Counted from the first letter of the stretch, positions 10,393 through 22,770 are shown. The stretch: 64,000 bases of DNA from Dictyophora rubrovolvata (GCA_029959195.1 CP114122.1:620001-684000); one strand, 5' to 3'. Program-made: numbers and translations. Notes: generated by a model from the letters alone, not told the origin.

Positions 10393-12888
10393 ATGGTCTT
10401 CAGTGCTTCTGATGAGGAAAAAGAAGAAATAGTCCAAACATTGCTGGCGATTCAGCCGGAATGTACGGAGGCATATGCCCGACGTTAGTATTTATTCTAC
10501 TTTCCCTTTCTCTATTATCGACAGAACATGTAGAAATCCTGGAAAAGTGTAACTGGAATGTTGATCAGGCCGCGACTACATTATTAGATACTGCCGCAGT
10601 AAGTACTTTTTTAGAGGATTTTAAGTCCAACCAAACTCCTTTGACATCAGGCAAATGTGTCGAGAGGACCTAGCTCAACGTTGGATCCTTATGCAGCAAG
10701 CGGTACCTCTAACATCTCTAATCCTCCTCGTATGTAATTCATGAATCCACATCCTCTGCTCATATCTGTTGGTAGCTGCAAGGCCAAATTCTGTCATCGA
10801 CCTGACTATGGACGAAGAAGAAGATCTAGGTACGGCACAGGCTGTCGACGCTTCTCTTAATTCCCAACCACCTTCTTATGGTCCTGCTAATTTGGATAAG
10901 TCCAACTGGGCTCTTGTGCCATCTAACGTGCGATCTAAGCTACTAACGTGTGGCCAATGATTAATCGGTCTTACAGGGTCCGCCAGTTTTGACCCAGGAA
11001 GATCGCGCATACCACCAAGCCTTAGAGGCGAGTTGGACTACTAGCTTTGTAGCAAGTCAGGAACCTTATGAAGAACCGCTCGATGTGAAGGAACGTTTGC
11101 GGAAAACTGGCCTGTGAGTTATATTTTGGTTTCTCCCTAACAGCTTACCCACTTGTCCTCAGTCCTGTGGCCCTACGCTCGACGGACTCGGGCCTCATTC
11201 ATGTTCCCGTTGTGATGCAGTGCCTTCTCAGCATTCCAAAAATTCAAGAACGAATTAGGATGTACAGCTCCGATATGAGTTCAGGCAATAATGCTGATCA
11301 CAGTACTGTCCCTTTATCATCTAAAGAGGTGCAAAGTTTTTCACGCTCCCATCAGATCTATACAAAGATTTGCAACGTGTTAGTGCCTGTCTGGCCTTGT
11401 CCGCAAGGGCCTATATACCCGTCGACTCTTTGTTTGAATATCCCCACTTTGATGGCTTCCGTGTGTCAAAAAACCATCAACCGTTAGCAGGAAGTATCAG
11501 AGGTGAGTGGAATTTAAGTTTAGTCTAGCAATGTTGTTCATTGATTCTGTAGAATATTACCAATATCTAGCAAGGTATTTCGAGAAAACTCCCTGCAGTT
11601 CTCCAAGACTTGATCATGACCGGTGCGTCCCCGTTTTACTATTTTCTTCCTTCGCGTTAACTTTATCTTATAAGCTTACTCGAATTCCAAGGCGGAACCG
11701 AACTCGAAGCGGAGAAAACGAATGATTTCCATATTGATGTTAATGTTCCGACGCCTTATGGAAACGATCTAATGTCTTGTCTCGCTCATTCTTTCTCCAA
11801 GGCCGGAGTATTTCTCTCTCGACTTTCTGAGTGTTTTGTGTTTTTAATATGTCGCGACGACCCTGCTTCTCCTTTGAAATATCCTTCGAGGATATATATG
11901 GATCGTTTCTTTAAAGACAATATTGAACATGCCAACAAACTCATGCTTTACCAAGAAGGCGTGCAACATGAAATTCAAAAGCTAACAACGGATCGATATA
12001 AAATCACAAATTGGCAGGTATTCATCTTCATTGCTGGTCGCTGATTGCCCCCAACTCAACTGGTTTCTTTTGTTACAGAATCATGACACTCTAAAGGCTT
12101 TCCGCTCGAGTCTTTATTACTTCGAAAATCTAGTCAACGATAATGGGGATCTCACTCGCAGAGCCAAGAACGAAGAAGTGAAGGTCAAGTTGCGCAGCAT
12201 TATCACAGAAATGGAGAAGAATGTTCAATGTAGGTCATGTGTCGACTGTCACTTCATATCATAGCTGAGTCGTGTTTCAGATTTGGATACTCGTATCAAA
12301 GATCTCACCCTTGATGTCGAAAACCTATTTGACACGCCTGATTTTCAAAAATACCCTGTAAGCATACCAGTCTTCCCCGAATTCAACTATACAAACGACA
12401 ATAATGACATTCTCCCCAGTATGACTTGAATGCAGTCTTAATGCACGATGGTCTATTCGGCAGAAGTCATTTATATAGTTATACAAAAAATCCCAGTGGG
12501 ACGTGGTGGAAAATTCTTGACTACCATGTTTCGGAGGTACAAGTTCCACAGTCCAAATTTTTCTGGCGAAGCTTATTCATTGCGTCTGCATAGGTCTCTG
12601 AAGACACGGTTCTAAATGATCAATTTGGGCTTCACCTCGGTGGAGGTCCGGTTTTATTGCTTTACACCAAACCAAGTAATATCGATCCGAGATCAACATT
12701 AGATTACCCAAGGGATGTGCTGGTAGGTCATTCTGGAATGTCTGAGTGACGTGTTTTTTTTTACAACGGTGTTATTGCAGGAGTTGATAGACTTTGACAA
12801 TCAAACATTTCTTTCTAATCCTTCGGAGCCACAGTCCCAATATGTTACGCCTAATGAAACCCCCGCCGAATTGGGACAGCTATTATAG
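10393..12888 (+). CDS. USP-fold protein with a degenerate catalytic Cys box
   Basis: The N-terminus (about residues 1-60) is a CUE/UBA-like ubiquitin-binding helix bundle: VEILEKCNWNVDQAATTLLD. A short acidic linker and a UIM-like helix (EDRAYHQALEAS) follow, then a ubiquitin-specific protease fold resembling USP25/USP28. The C-terminal box is present: YDLNAVLMHDG, RSHLYSYTKNPSGTWW, ILDYHVSEVSED. The segment that should hold the nucleophile, usually PVGLKNVGNTCWF, reads PVALRSTDSGLIHVPVVMQC, so the Asn and Cys are both replaced. Frame is intact throughout; one seeming shift near 11300-11355 is resolved by a 53-base intron at the GTACTG donor. It probably binds ubiquitin without cleaving it, or acts as a scaffold. 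The His and Asp of the triad appear to be kept. Exact exon ends between 11500 and 12060 are less certain. Confidence 0.8.
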
Positions 12889-13307
12889 CGGTGGTCCTGT
12901 GCCCAGTAGGATGATGCTCGGCTGAGAAAGAGTCCCCGCTTCTCTTTTACTTTCCTTTTCGTCGTGGAATTCGTCTTCATAAATCAGGTCTTCCAACGTT
13001 CCTTGAGATCCGCAGTACCCATTCTTTATTGAGCATGCTGACACATGTTGATTAGCTATAGCAAGTCTGACATGTACTCAGATCGTCTGCAACTAATTCA
13101 TGCGAAGCAGTATATAATATTTTATATTAATTCATATCAAAAACGTTTTTTATACGCTGTTGAATGAGAGACATGACACAAAATGACTGTTGCGTCATCG
13201 GCAATATGCCAAGCACTATTGGGGCACATGACATACAACGCAATTTGAACTGGTTCAACTGGACCGTCCCGGACCACTAGCAGACATTATCAGCACAAAC
13301 CATCAAT
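12889..13307. other. Intergenic region before HMG-CoA lyase
   Basis: About 420 AT-rich bases holding the 3' UTR of the USP-fold gene and the HMG-CoA lyase promoter. A TATAATATTTTATATTAA stretch lies near 13112-13130. No gene is seen. Confidence 0.4.
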
Positions 13308-14727
13308 ATGCTCAAACATCGGATAATTACCAATCATAGTCCACTGCAAATACGAGTACCATTCAAATCCGCTCGTCGATACGCTCAGGTCGCATCTCGA
13401 ACGAATTTGGTGCGTATAGTTGAAGTGGGGCCTCGGGATGGGCTACAGAACGAAAAGGCTGTAATTCCAGTCCAAATGAAAGTTGAGTTGATTGAAAGAC
13501 TCGGCAAGGCTGGTCTGAAAATTATCGAGGGCGGAAGTTTTGTCTCTCCAAAATGGGTTCCTCAGGTGAGTTCATGCCCGGGGGAGTTCATTACAGAATT
13601 AACACTGCGTCACTTTAGATGGCCGGGACGTCTGAAGTCCTTCTCGGTGTAAAACAAATGCCTTCTGTCAGATATCCGGTTTTAGTGCCCAATATGAAAG
13701 GTCTCGATATGCTGCTGGAGCTGCTACAGAAAAATCCCCGTACAGTTCCTCTCACGAACGAAATCGCGATTTTTACAGCCGCAACCGAGTCATTTTGCAA
13801 AACGAACACCAACAAATCTATTGCAGAATCTTTAACAACTTTTGCTGAAGTCACCGAAAAGGCATTGTCTAAAGGTATGTAGTTTGTTTGGTCTATGGGG
13901 GGGGAGCTGTTCTGATAATTAAATGATCGCGCAGGCTTGTTAGTACGAGGCTATATCAGTGTTGTGGACACATGCCCATTTGAAGGCCGAGTCGACCCTG
14001 TGAAAGTGAAAGACATTGCTTATCAACTTAAGCAAATGGGTTGTTATGAAATAAGTCTCGGGGATACTGTTGGAACTGCTGTCCCTCTTACGGTGGAACG
14101 TTTGCTGGACGAGGTAACTAAGAGTGTTGACATATCGCAACTAGCTGTAAGTAGGATTTACGAGCTAAAACCTCATTCACTCAAAAGTTATATAGGGCCA
14201 TGTATGTATTCTCCCTCGGATTTGCTACTGTCTAGTCACGATTACACGATGTTCTAGTTTCATGATACATTCGGGATGGGAGTATGCAATGTGATGACGG
14301 CAGTAAAGGTAAGTCAATGTAACTTTGATTCAAAAATGCGACCATCACCAATGAAACCAGGCCGGAATTCGAGTCATTGATAGTTCCGGTGGGTGCCTAA
14401 TTGTATTTTCCCTTCATTCTGTAACGTTACTTTGCCGCCAGTTGCTGGACTTGGTGGATGCCCATATTCTCCTGGAGCAACGGGGAATGTAGCAACCGAG
14501 GTATAAGTCGGAATTCCTCTATTTTGTTATATCCCCTAATATTTACCGATTTTAAGGATGTGCACCATGCACTACTTGGTGCAGGGTTTGAGACCAACGT
14601 AGATATGAAGCTGCTGGCAGAAACGGGAGCATGGATATCACAGCAACTCAACAGGCCAAATGAAAGTCGCGCTGGGCGTGCTTATTTGGCAAAACTGAAC
14701 CGCGAACGAAAACAAATTTCAAGCTGA
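13308..14727 (+). CDS. Hydroxymethylglutaryl-CoA lyase, mitochondrial
   Basis: Cleaves HMG-CoA to acetyl-CoA and acetoacetate, the last step of leucine breakdown. Eight exons (13308-13565, 13619-13874, 13935-14146, 14196-14201, 14258-14308, 14361-14388, 14442-14500, 14557-14727) sum to 1041 bases and 346 residues. The first 30 residues are basic and Ser-rich without acids, a likely mitochondrial presequence. Family motifs: [12 protein letters not shown] (metal Asp), [44 protein letters not shown], the metal-binding GHFHDTFG, and the signature [18 protein letters not shown] with the active-site Cys. Exon 4 is six bases, encoding the Gly-His before FHDTFG; without it the family's GHxHDT block is broken. 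The C-terminus (KQISS) lacks the peroxisomal CKL seen in animals. Confidence 0.96.
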
Positions 14728-15035
14728 AAACCGTCGGCGCAGGACCTATTATAAGTACTGTGTTGTCCCCCGGTTTTGTTTTATGTAACTGCGTGCGCTG
14801 TTGCGCTTTGTATCCATAGTGATCAAACTCAAATGGATTTTTTTTTTAATTTTTGTGTGTGCATATATTTCAGTGTGTTTCGTCTTGCAACTTCCGACGA
14901 TGCCAACACGTGATCGACTTTGATTAATACCGCGTCCGCCGTCGCGTTCCAACGTAACTTGTCCGTCACCCATTCACCACTTGTTCACCACCCACTTAAA
15001 CGAACTCAGAGCTTTGAATAAAAGACGCGATCTTC
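14728..15035. other. Intergenic region before the SNF2 gene
   Basis: About 310 bases with poly-T near 14838-14848 and a CACCACTTGTTCACCACC direct repeat near 14975-14992. It probably contains the terminator of HMG-CoA lyase and the promoter of the SNF2 gene. Confidence 0.4.
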
Positions 15036-18000
15036 ATGGAAAAAATGTATGTCATTTACTTTACTTTTTATGAGTGACATTCGCACTCAGCATCCCATAA
15101 TACCATCTAGCCGAGCTCGATTCACTAATGCTGTGGAGCTACACAAACCATCCGAAATTGAAAATGTTAAAGTTCAGTACATTGTTAATTCGTTTATCTT
15201 CTCTTGCCTCTGAAGTAATTTATCTTTAGTCTGCATTACCGCCCAAGGCTACCACAGACAACAATGCTTTGCCTGGACACATACAACAAAATCGAAAGGT
15301 CGTTCAATCTGATGATGAAGACGATGACAGCGACATCGTAGTCCTCGACAACCTACCTGCGTAGGTTTCATTATCTTCTTGTTGTTCCCCGTCATGATGC
15401 CTCGTCTGAAGTAGCCAACCAGACCGGCCAATGACGGTCACTGCACAATACAAACAAGCACCGATTCGATTCCCAATTCCCGAGCCATATACACACCCTT
15501 CTATGTATACAAACACTGGTTTGATAACCACCACCATCCAAAGAATCGATCAACACGTTTTACGCAAAGATACTGATGTAACAGCCGCGCTTGAAGCCAT
15601 GGCATCTCAGCCCCCACAGTATGAGATGCGTAAAACTGCAGCAGAAGCGGACAAAGAACTCAAGGATTTGTTTTCTGGCGCCATTGAAGATGGCATAAAG
15701 GAAGTGCTCCCTGAGGAAGCCATCGTAGACGACTTCGTAGATGGTATTGTCTTAAAACCACATCAGGTATGTATACATAATCTGGAACATACGATGACGT
15801 TCCTTTCTAATTCACTTTTTCTAGGTCAGGGCGAGAGTATGGATGAAAGAAAGGGAGTCAGGAAAGGCCGCCGGAGGATTTCTTTGTGACGAGATGGGGT
15901 GCGTTTAACGCGTTGTTCATATAAATCAGAAATTAATTTTTTGAAAATAGATTAGGAAAGACCATTCAAACTGTTGTCCGCATTGTAGACGGAGGACCCT
16001 CAAGAGAGGATCGCAAAGCTGGATGGGCAAGAGCAACGCTGTACGGCCTTTGTATTACTTCCATTTTGGAATCCAACTGACCTCTACTATAGAGTTATTT
16101 GCCCTGTGGCATTAATGGAGCAATGGGCTCAAGAGATCAAAAAATACACTGGAACTAAATTCACGGTAGTGCAGCATTACGGTCCGTCCCGAACTGTTGG
16201 TACGATGATAGGCTTACTTGTGCCAACGTGAACATCCCGGATCTTACTCTCTTCTCAGATCCAGAGGCATTATCTCGTGCAGACGTTGTCGTGCGTTTGT
16301 AGCACTAGCTCTGAACTCCGAGTGCTGATTGTTGCGTTAGGTTACGTCTTATAACACGGTAGCTTCGGAACATGCGAGCTGGACGGGAGCAGCCAAGAAT
16401 GAATCGTCTACCAAGAGCAAGAAGAAAGAGAAAGAATCCCGCAATAGTGGATCCGACAGCGATGATTCATCGAATTTCGGCAAGGTTCTGAAACAAAAGA
16501 AGAAAAAGAAACAAGACGCGTTATTCAACGTGAAATGGTGGAGGATAGTTTTAGGTGGCTTTCCCGTCCGCTTGTTTTGTTAGCTTATTAAGTAATCGTT
16601 CCTATAGATGAAGCTCATACAATCAAGAATCACAAGACCAAAGCCGCCATCGCTTGCTCGGATCTTGCTGCGAAGTATCGATGGGTATTAACCGGAACGC
16701 CTATACAGGTATGTTGTTTATTGAGTTGGTCTGGCTTCATGTAACTTTATATGCGTCAGAATACCGTTGAGGATCTCTATTCTCTTTTGAAATTTCTTCG
16801 GATTAAGCCGTTGAATGAGTGGAGCCGTTTTAACGACACAATAGCGAAACCAATCAAGATTGGTCAAACAACTCGGGCCATGAAATGCCTTCAAGTAAGT
16901 TCTATGCTGTGTTTTTTCTTTGTGTTTAAATGTTCATGTCACATAGGTTGTGTTGAAGGCTGTCATGTTGCGACGCCTCAAAGACATGGAAGAGAATGGC
17001 GAATCTCTTGTGAAGTTGCCTCGCAAAACTCTAGAAATTATCGAATGCGACTTCGATGAAGATGAGCGTGCTTTCTATCATTCTATTGAAGCTAAAGCTT
17101 CAGAAACTATGAAGAAATTTGAACAAGCTGATGCAATTATGAAGAACTATACTGCCATTTTGCTATTGTTGCTAAGGCTTCGACAAGGTATTGTGCAATA
17201 AATGTTTCAATATCCAGGCGATTTTGATCATATTTTTTTCAGCCTGCAATCATCCTAGTTTGGTTACGAAAGACTTTGAAAAGGACCTGGACGCAATCGA
17301 ATCCAAGTCTGTGCCTACATCAACCCAAGAGGGAGCGGATGAAGGAGACGCTTTAGCAGATATGTTCGCAAATTTAGGGATTGTCAAGCGCTGTGAAGTG
17401 TGCCAAACAGAGTAAGAAACTATTGAACTCGTTTTCTTTTTGCCATTCTTATGCTATATTCTTTACAGACTTAACGCAACTACTACCGCTTCTGGAACCA
17501 AAAGATGTCACGATTGCAATAAGACATTGACTCTGCAAAACCAGAAAATGCGCGCTCGGACCGGTGATTTACCGCCTACCTCAGCAAAAGTGCGCAAGAT
17601 ACTGGAAATATTAGAGGAAATCAGCCATCGGGATCACAAAGAGAAGACAATCATTTTCTCTCAATTTACTTCTATGTTGGATATACTTGAACCTTTTCTG
17701 ACTGACGCCGGCTCCCGGCATGTTCGCTGTGAGGATAAAAACGTTTTTTCACCTTGGCAAGGCTCACTCCTTGTTCTGACACAGACGATGGAAGAATGAA
17801 CCAGAAACAACGTGAAATTTCTTTATCAAAAATCAGAAACGACGATTCCATTCGAGTTATCTTGATTTCTTTCAAAGCCGGTGGGGCTGGTCTTAATTTG
17901 ACAGCTTGCAATAACGTTATTTTGGTTGATTTATGGTGGAATCCAGCACTGGAAGTCAGTAATGCTATCACGCAAATCGTACACATTTACATAATTATTC

Positions 18001-18271
18001 GACTAGGAACAAGCATTCGGGCGAGTTCACCGATATGGGCAGGAACGTGACGTGATGATTTACAAGTTAACCATTTATGAAACAATTGAGCAACGAATTT
18101 TAGAGGTATAGTGATTTGTGCTTCTCCCGGTCTCATCAGAGTGATTCTCATTGCGTCTCACTCTAGCTGCAAGATAAAAAGCGGGAATTGGCACGTGCGT
18201 CTCTCAGCGGCGACAAAATTAAGAACATGCGACTCGGACTAGAGGACATCAAAGAACTCCTTGGGGTTTAG
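15036..18271 (+). CDS. SNF2-family DNA-dependent ATPase (Rad5/16-ULS1-like)
   Basis: Complete helicase core: FLCDEMGLGKTIQT (Walker A, split by an intron after DEMG), [33 protein letters not shown] (Walker B), [29 protein letters not shown], then a four-Cys zinc knuckle (CEVC...CHDC) where Rad5/16 proteins carry a [54 protein letters not shown] and a coiled C-terminus ending [12 protein letters not shown]. It should translocate on DNA and remodel protein-DNA complexes in the nucleus, perhaps in repair or SUMO-linked turnover, but substrate cannot be read. A lysine-rich insert (about 16395-16530) separates motifs Ia and II. The N-terminal exons are weakly supported; start 15036 was chosen because [17 protein letters not shown] joins in phase. 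Confidence 0.9.
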
Positions 18272-19286
18272 TGTGTCCACTCGTATTCTTTGTTTTGGTT
18301 ATATTTCGCATCTGTTTCGTTATGTTTACTTTTGTTTCTCATACCAATAGACGCCTCATAAGCGTGGTTGATTTCTCCTGAACGCTAAAAATACGTGAAC
18401 GTTCGCATTCAACAGCTTCCGGAATTGGTTTCCTTTTTTTTCGTTTTCTATGACACCAGTTGTAAACAGAATTCGAATCTGACAGCCGTCTATAATTAGG
18501 GGTGCATATTTGCAAAGTTGACTCGGTATTCAATCGTACCTCGTGAGCGGGCCGAAGCCAATTCAAGTTTTCAGTTATGGGCAGCGATTCTATATGATCG
18601 TGAGGTTTTTATTTTTGGTAAGAGCTTGGCTACTATTGTCATTATTGACAAGTCTCTTTCACTTTGGACTGTTCCTGACTCAACTGGGGAGATCATGCCA
18701 AGTAATTTAATCCCACGACGTCGCCTCAAAATTTTCGTTTTTGACATGTGGATCGAAGTTATACGGTACTTCGGATCATGGCGTCCTAGGGAATGCGAAG
18801 TGCTAAATGTCAAAAGAATGATATTGCACTTATGAACAGATTCCGGAATTAATGGGCGCTGGGAACGAACCGCAAAACGAGAAAGAATGAAAACATAAAC
18901 AGAAAGAAACAAGCAAGGATACTATACTAAAAGATCAGAAACACAGAAAAGTTTTTCCACGTTCTTGGTCCTTATGATGCGGATCAGAATGAAGGAGTCG
19001 GATATTATAGTACTGCTGGAGCTGACTCGGAAGCGAACCGCGCAAAAGGAAAACCTATCAGATTTGGCTTTTGCGTCGTATTCCTTTTGCCGGCATATTC
19101 TCAGGTCCTCAAAATGAATGGTTGGTTGAAGTTTACGAACGTGCTTCTGCGATAAAAGGTACTTCATAAATGTATGTGTTTTACTTTTGCCCCGACTTTC
19201 GCATGGTGATGCTACTCGGATAGGCTATGTATATATAAAGGCCTCGAACCACTGGAACCTTTGGGGAACCTTAGTTCAAGTCAGAC
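18272..19286. other. Intergenic region before the acid phosphatase
   Basis: About 1 kb. Frames of about 100 codons exist on both strands (18518-18835 plus, 18571-18912 minus) but overlap each other and show no known motif. A CACGTT hexamer near 18958 is of the kind bound by yeast Pho4, which is suggestive beside a phosphatase but is common by chance. No gene is called. Confidence 0.4.
19231..19239 (+). promoter_or_regulatory. TATA box of the acid phosphatase gene
   Basis: ATATATAAA lies 48 bases before the ATG at 19287, the expected distance for a short-leader fungal gene. This is a positional inference. Confidence 0.5.
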
Positions 19287-20944
19287 ATGGTGTTTTTCAG
19301 CTCTATTTGCAGCCTAGTCTCTATTCTAGGTGCAATCCACCTCGTTTCGGCTGCTCAGGTTCGTTTGACAAGAAATAAACAATAGCACCACGCTAACAGT
19401 CTACTTCAGACCCTTGTCTTTTCTGATCCTTCGAAGAGTCCGACTGAGCCTTCTGCTAACTATGTTGGCAGTTCGAATTTCACTCTCCCTCGTGCGATTA
19501 CTGTGCCGGGTGCAGCCTTCGATCGTATAATCATCGTGAGTAATGATAAACACATTTTTTCCCCAAAGGTGACCTGTTGATTGTAGATTCTTCTGGAAAA
19601 CACCGACTTTTCAGTTGCTGCCAGTACTGTATGCAGCCTCTCAATGTCTCTCTTTGAGTGAAGTAGATGCTGATGACATACTTTTTAGCCATTGTTTCAA
19701 CAACTCGCTAAGGATGGTATTTTATTGACTAACTATCATGGTGTTGGTCACCCGTCCGAACCGAACTATGTCGCCATGGCCGGTGGTGATACTTTTGGAT
19801 TGGGTAGCGATGCCTTTGTCGATGCCCCAGCTAAGTCAGTTATACAGGGAATACGGATGTTATATAGCATAACTAAATAATTCAACTAGTGTCTCTACTA
19901 TTGTTGACCTTCTTGAAGACAAGAGCATTAGTTGGGCTAGTTACCAAGAAAATTTGCCGTGTAACGCTTATAACGGAATGACGTAGGTTCATACCCTTCA
20001 ATGGTTGAAGTTATGAGTACTCATTGTATCCTTTAGTTTTACTTCATTTAACTACCTCGCCCCGACCGCTCCTCCTAATGAGTTCTATCAAAGAAAGCAC
20101 CATCAAGTTGCAATCTATAACTCCGTCAAACAGCGAGCTCGAAGAGCAGCCCTGCTCCGTAACATGAATGATTTCGCCGCTGACATCAACACCAATGCCT
20201 TACCACAATTCATTTATATCACACCAAACATAGACAACGACGCTCATGATACTAGTGTCGAGTTTGCTGCTCAGTGGATGAACTATTTCCTCGTTCCACT
20301 TTTGAAGGATGAGAGATTTAACGACCCACGAACATTGGTCGTCGTGACTTTCGACGAGAACGAGACGGGCCCGCTCAATAATAATGTATTGACTTTGCTT
20401 ACTGGCAATGCTGTTCCTCAGAAACTGCGTGGAACCACCGATGATACCTATTACACTCATTTCAGTCTACTCACCACTCCTCAAGTAAATTGGGATCTCG
20501 ACTGCTTGGGTCGCTTCGATACAAACAAGTCAATTGAATTGTTTTGTTTGGATTTTTACTGACATTCTTTTTTTTTTTGTTTTTGTCAGGACTCTCGCTA
20601 ACGTCTTCTCATTTGTCGCCGAGCAAGTTGGTTTCAGGAACCAGCACGTAACAAATATACCTTTGACGAACGGTACTGGAACATTCCCGGGTCCCTTCAA
20701 TCCCAATGGAGATGTTACTCCATTTTTACCACCAAACACCCGAGCCCAGTGTGCCAATCCTAGAGGAAAAGTTTTCGTCAACAACAACCCTCCTGTTAAT
20801 CCTAACCTTTTCGATGACGGACAATGCCCACAAGTTGCCTTCTCAAAAGATCCACGCGTTCAATGGAATCCGTCTGTTGATGCTAAAATCGCTGCAGAGC
20901 AGGCTAAATGCTCGGCAACGACATTATCCATTGATTCCCTATGA
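19287..20944 (+). CDS. Secreted acid phosphatase (phosphoesterase family)
   Basis: The N-terminus is a clear signal peptide of about 22 residues (SSICSLVSILGAIHLVSAA). The phosphoesterase domain (PF04185 type) follows: ILLENTDFSVAAS, LTNYHGVGHPSEPNYVAM with GGDTFG, SWASYQENLPC, RKHHQVAIYNS, YITPNIDNDAHDT and VVTFDENETG, matching the fungal extracellular PhoA-type acid phosphatases that release phosphate from organic esters. Exons are short, with introns at about 19369-19408, 19537-19586, 19630-19688 and others; the last joins ...FDTNK to TLANVFSFV. The C-terminal 100 residues are a Pro/Asn-rich tail. The stop is at 20942-20944. Extracellular location is inferred from the leader and the family. 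Confidence 0.9.
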
Positions 20945-21400
20945 TCGGTTACATTCGTTCTGTTTCAATTGTATCAAAAAGAAAAAAGTTCTCATTTCTA
21001 AGCCACAGAAATTATTTTTGAGAGAAGAGTATAGTGCGAAGAGTCATCAGATAAACGTGCCCGCTTTAAACCATAATTTGGAGACGAAGTTCCAGTATCA
21101 ATTACATCCATATTGCACGACAACCAGCCCCTCCAACATCGTCCTTCTCCGACAAGGAGACTATGACGCAGTACTCGTCGAGTGTCTAATCCTCATAAGT
21201 GAATTCAAATATAACTGCAAGGCAGCCGAATAGCAGATAAATTGGAGTACGTCCATATTAGGTGATCATGGTGGTCCGGAAAAGAGGCTCTCTTAAAGAC
21301 TCATGCTATAGAAATATCTTAGGTATTCTTCTGGTGAGAGAATGATTCATTTCTTACAACAAACATAGATCCTGGTGAGCTTGAGTCCGAGTCGGCTATA
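20945..21400. other. Intergenic region
   Basis: The 3' UTR of the acid phosphatase and the 3' side of the minus-strand gene ending at 21401. No protein or RNA gene is recognised. Confidence 0.4.
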
Positions 21401-21976
21401 TCAAGTCAGATAGAAATTCTGGAGCCATGAGGTCGAGGAACGAGGCCAAGAATGCCTGCGATGTCCTAGTACGGCTCTTGCCGCATCGGCGACGCGAGTA
21501 TTGAACCATTGTATATCAGAGATCTTATTCTTGTGCGACGCTTTGGACTCGAAGAACTCGGGGTGTAGATCATGGTATGGTTCAACAACTTCAATAATTG
21601 GCTCAATGGGAATATCTGCATAGCGAAGTTGAAAGCGGTGAATAATAATCTTCTGAGATGGTGCTAAAGGAGTGTTTGTGTGGATAAGTTGCCTTGACGG
21701 CTCTTATATACGAGAGCAGCAACGTTCTTGCTTACCGGGAAAACCACTACGAGGCCTTTTTTGACCTTGAGGGAAAGGGCCGTGGACACCTACGTGCACT
21801 ATCGACCAAAAGTTTTCTTGTCTTTTGTTGATGAACGCATTTCCTTCTCGATTATAGGGAATGAAGTCAGGTGTAACGCCTGCCATGGGACTACGTGGTC
21901 GTTCAACAAGCCGGATCGGAAAGTATTGAAGGGCGGTACAAAACGTCTCGAAGGAACGTCGATCTGTAGGGTTCAT
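21401..21976 (-). CDS. Unrecognised two-exon protein, 167 residues
   Basis: Exon 1 (21976-21736) and exon 2 (21663-21401) join across a 72-base intron with a GTAAGC donor and a TTTAG acceptor. The intron contains an in-frame TAA, so splicing is needed. Exon 1 gives MNPTDRRSFETFC, then GVTPDFIPYNREGNAF and FWSIVHVGVHGPFPQG; exon 2 gives APSQKIIIHRFQLRYADIP, VEPYHDLHPEFFESKA and DIQWFNTRVADAARAV. Composition is balanced and protein-like, not simple sequence. There is no signal peptide or membrane segment. I know no family with these blocks. An upstream in-frame ATG at 22033 is possible, but a TATATATAG box sits between the two, which favours 21976. Confidence 0.5.
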
Positions 21977-22447
21977 AATGAGAAGGGGGGAAATCCGATT
22001 TTCATCAGCTCTGCACCTTCTATATATACGCATAGCTTTTCTCGTAGGATACGGTGACGAGAACTAAAACGTACTAAACACACGCGGAGAACGGTCAGGC
22101 TGTGCGTTTGGTCAAGATAGGGAAAATGCCATCAATAGATCACAGAAGTGGAAGTCCAATTGTAGAATAAAATCGGAGATCCGTACGATATCTTTGACCG
22201 AAGACTGGCCTGGACTGGCACTGCATCAATTTGTCGGCCAAGTCGTGAACGGAATGACCGGGGAACTTTGGCCATCAATTATGTAATTGAATATCTGAGG
22301 CCGTTCGGATGTGTTATTCTTTTGGAAGAAACAATATGTAGGAAACAATGCGCAGGTGGCCTTGTACGTAGACGATTTTCAATTTGTTGGCGCATCTCAA
22401 TTTAAAGGAAGCACAAGCCTGAGTGTGACAGCGTTATGTGAACACGA

Positions 22448-22468
22448 CTATTATTACATAATAGTCAC
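22448..22468. repeat. Perfect 9-bp stem-loop
   Basis: GACTATTAT and ATAATAGTC are exact inverted copies around a three-base loop. Function is unknown. Confidence 0.5.
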
Positions 22469-22501
22469 GTGGAGTAATTGCAAACTCTTGGCCGTTGACC
22501 A

Positions 22502-22770
22502 ATGACTAAGCTCCTCATTCAAGTCACCGCTGTTGGCATGAAGTGTCTGGATGCTATCTACATGGAACGAGGAATTGAAAGACATGGTATCAGAGTTTGC
22601 GTAAGTATTTACAAATTGAGGATGCAGTAAATTCCGTTCTGAACTTCATATAGGAGGATCGCACTGGTGTGGTTGTCGTACTAAGGTGAGTCCGAGCAGG
22701 CACGCCGTCGCCGACGGCCAGGAACGAATCTGCAATTATAATGATGCTCAAACCTGAAGTCATTGCATAG
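22502..22770 (+). CDS. Possible small spliced gene, about 59 residues
   Basis: ATG at 22502 opens MTKLLIQVTAVGMKCLDAIY, MERGIERHGIRVC; a GTAAGT donor and a CATATAG acceptor lead to EDRTGVVVVLR, and a second GTGAGT donor to NESAIIMMLKPEVIA and a stop at 22768-22770. The second intron would be only 35 bases, shorter than any other here, and no family is recognised. It could also be the remnant of a longer gene. Low confidence. Confidence 0.22.

Noticed and set aside
11290-11360. An apparent frameshift in the USP-fold gene
   Set aside because: A 53-base intron (GTACTG donor, CATCAG acceptor) joins the two frames and restores DLQRVSACLALSARAY, so the gene is intact.
22311-22505. A YVDD motif in a short frame, suggesting a reverse transcriptase relic
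   Set aside because: Only four residues match; the flanking residues do not follow any reverse transcriptase pattern and no long terminal repeats or other parts were found nearby.
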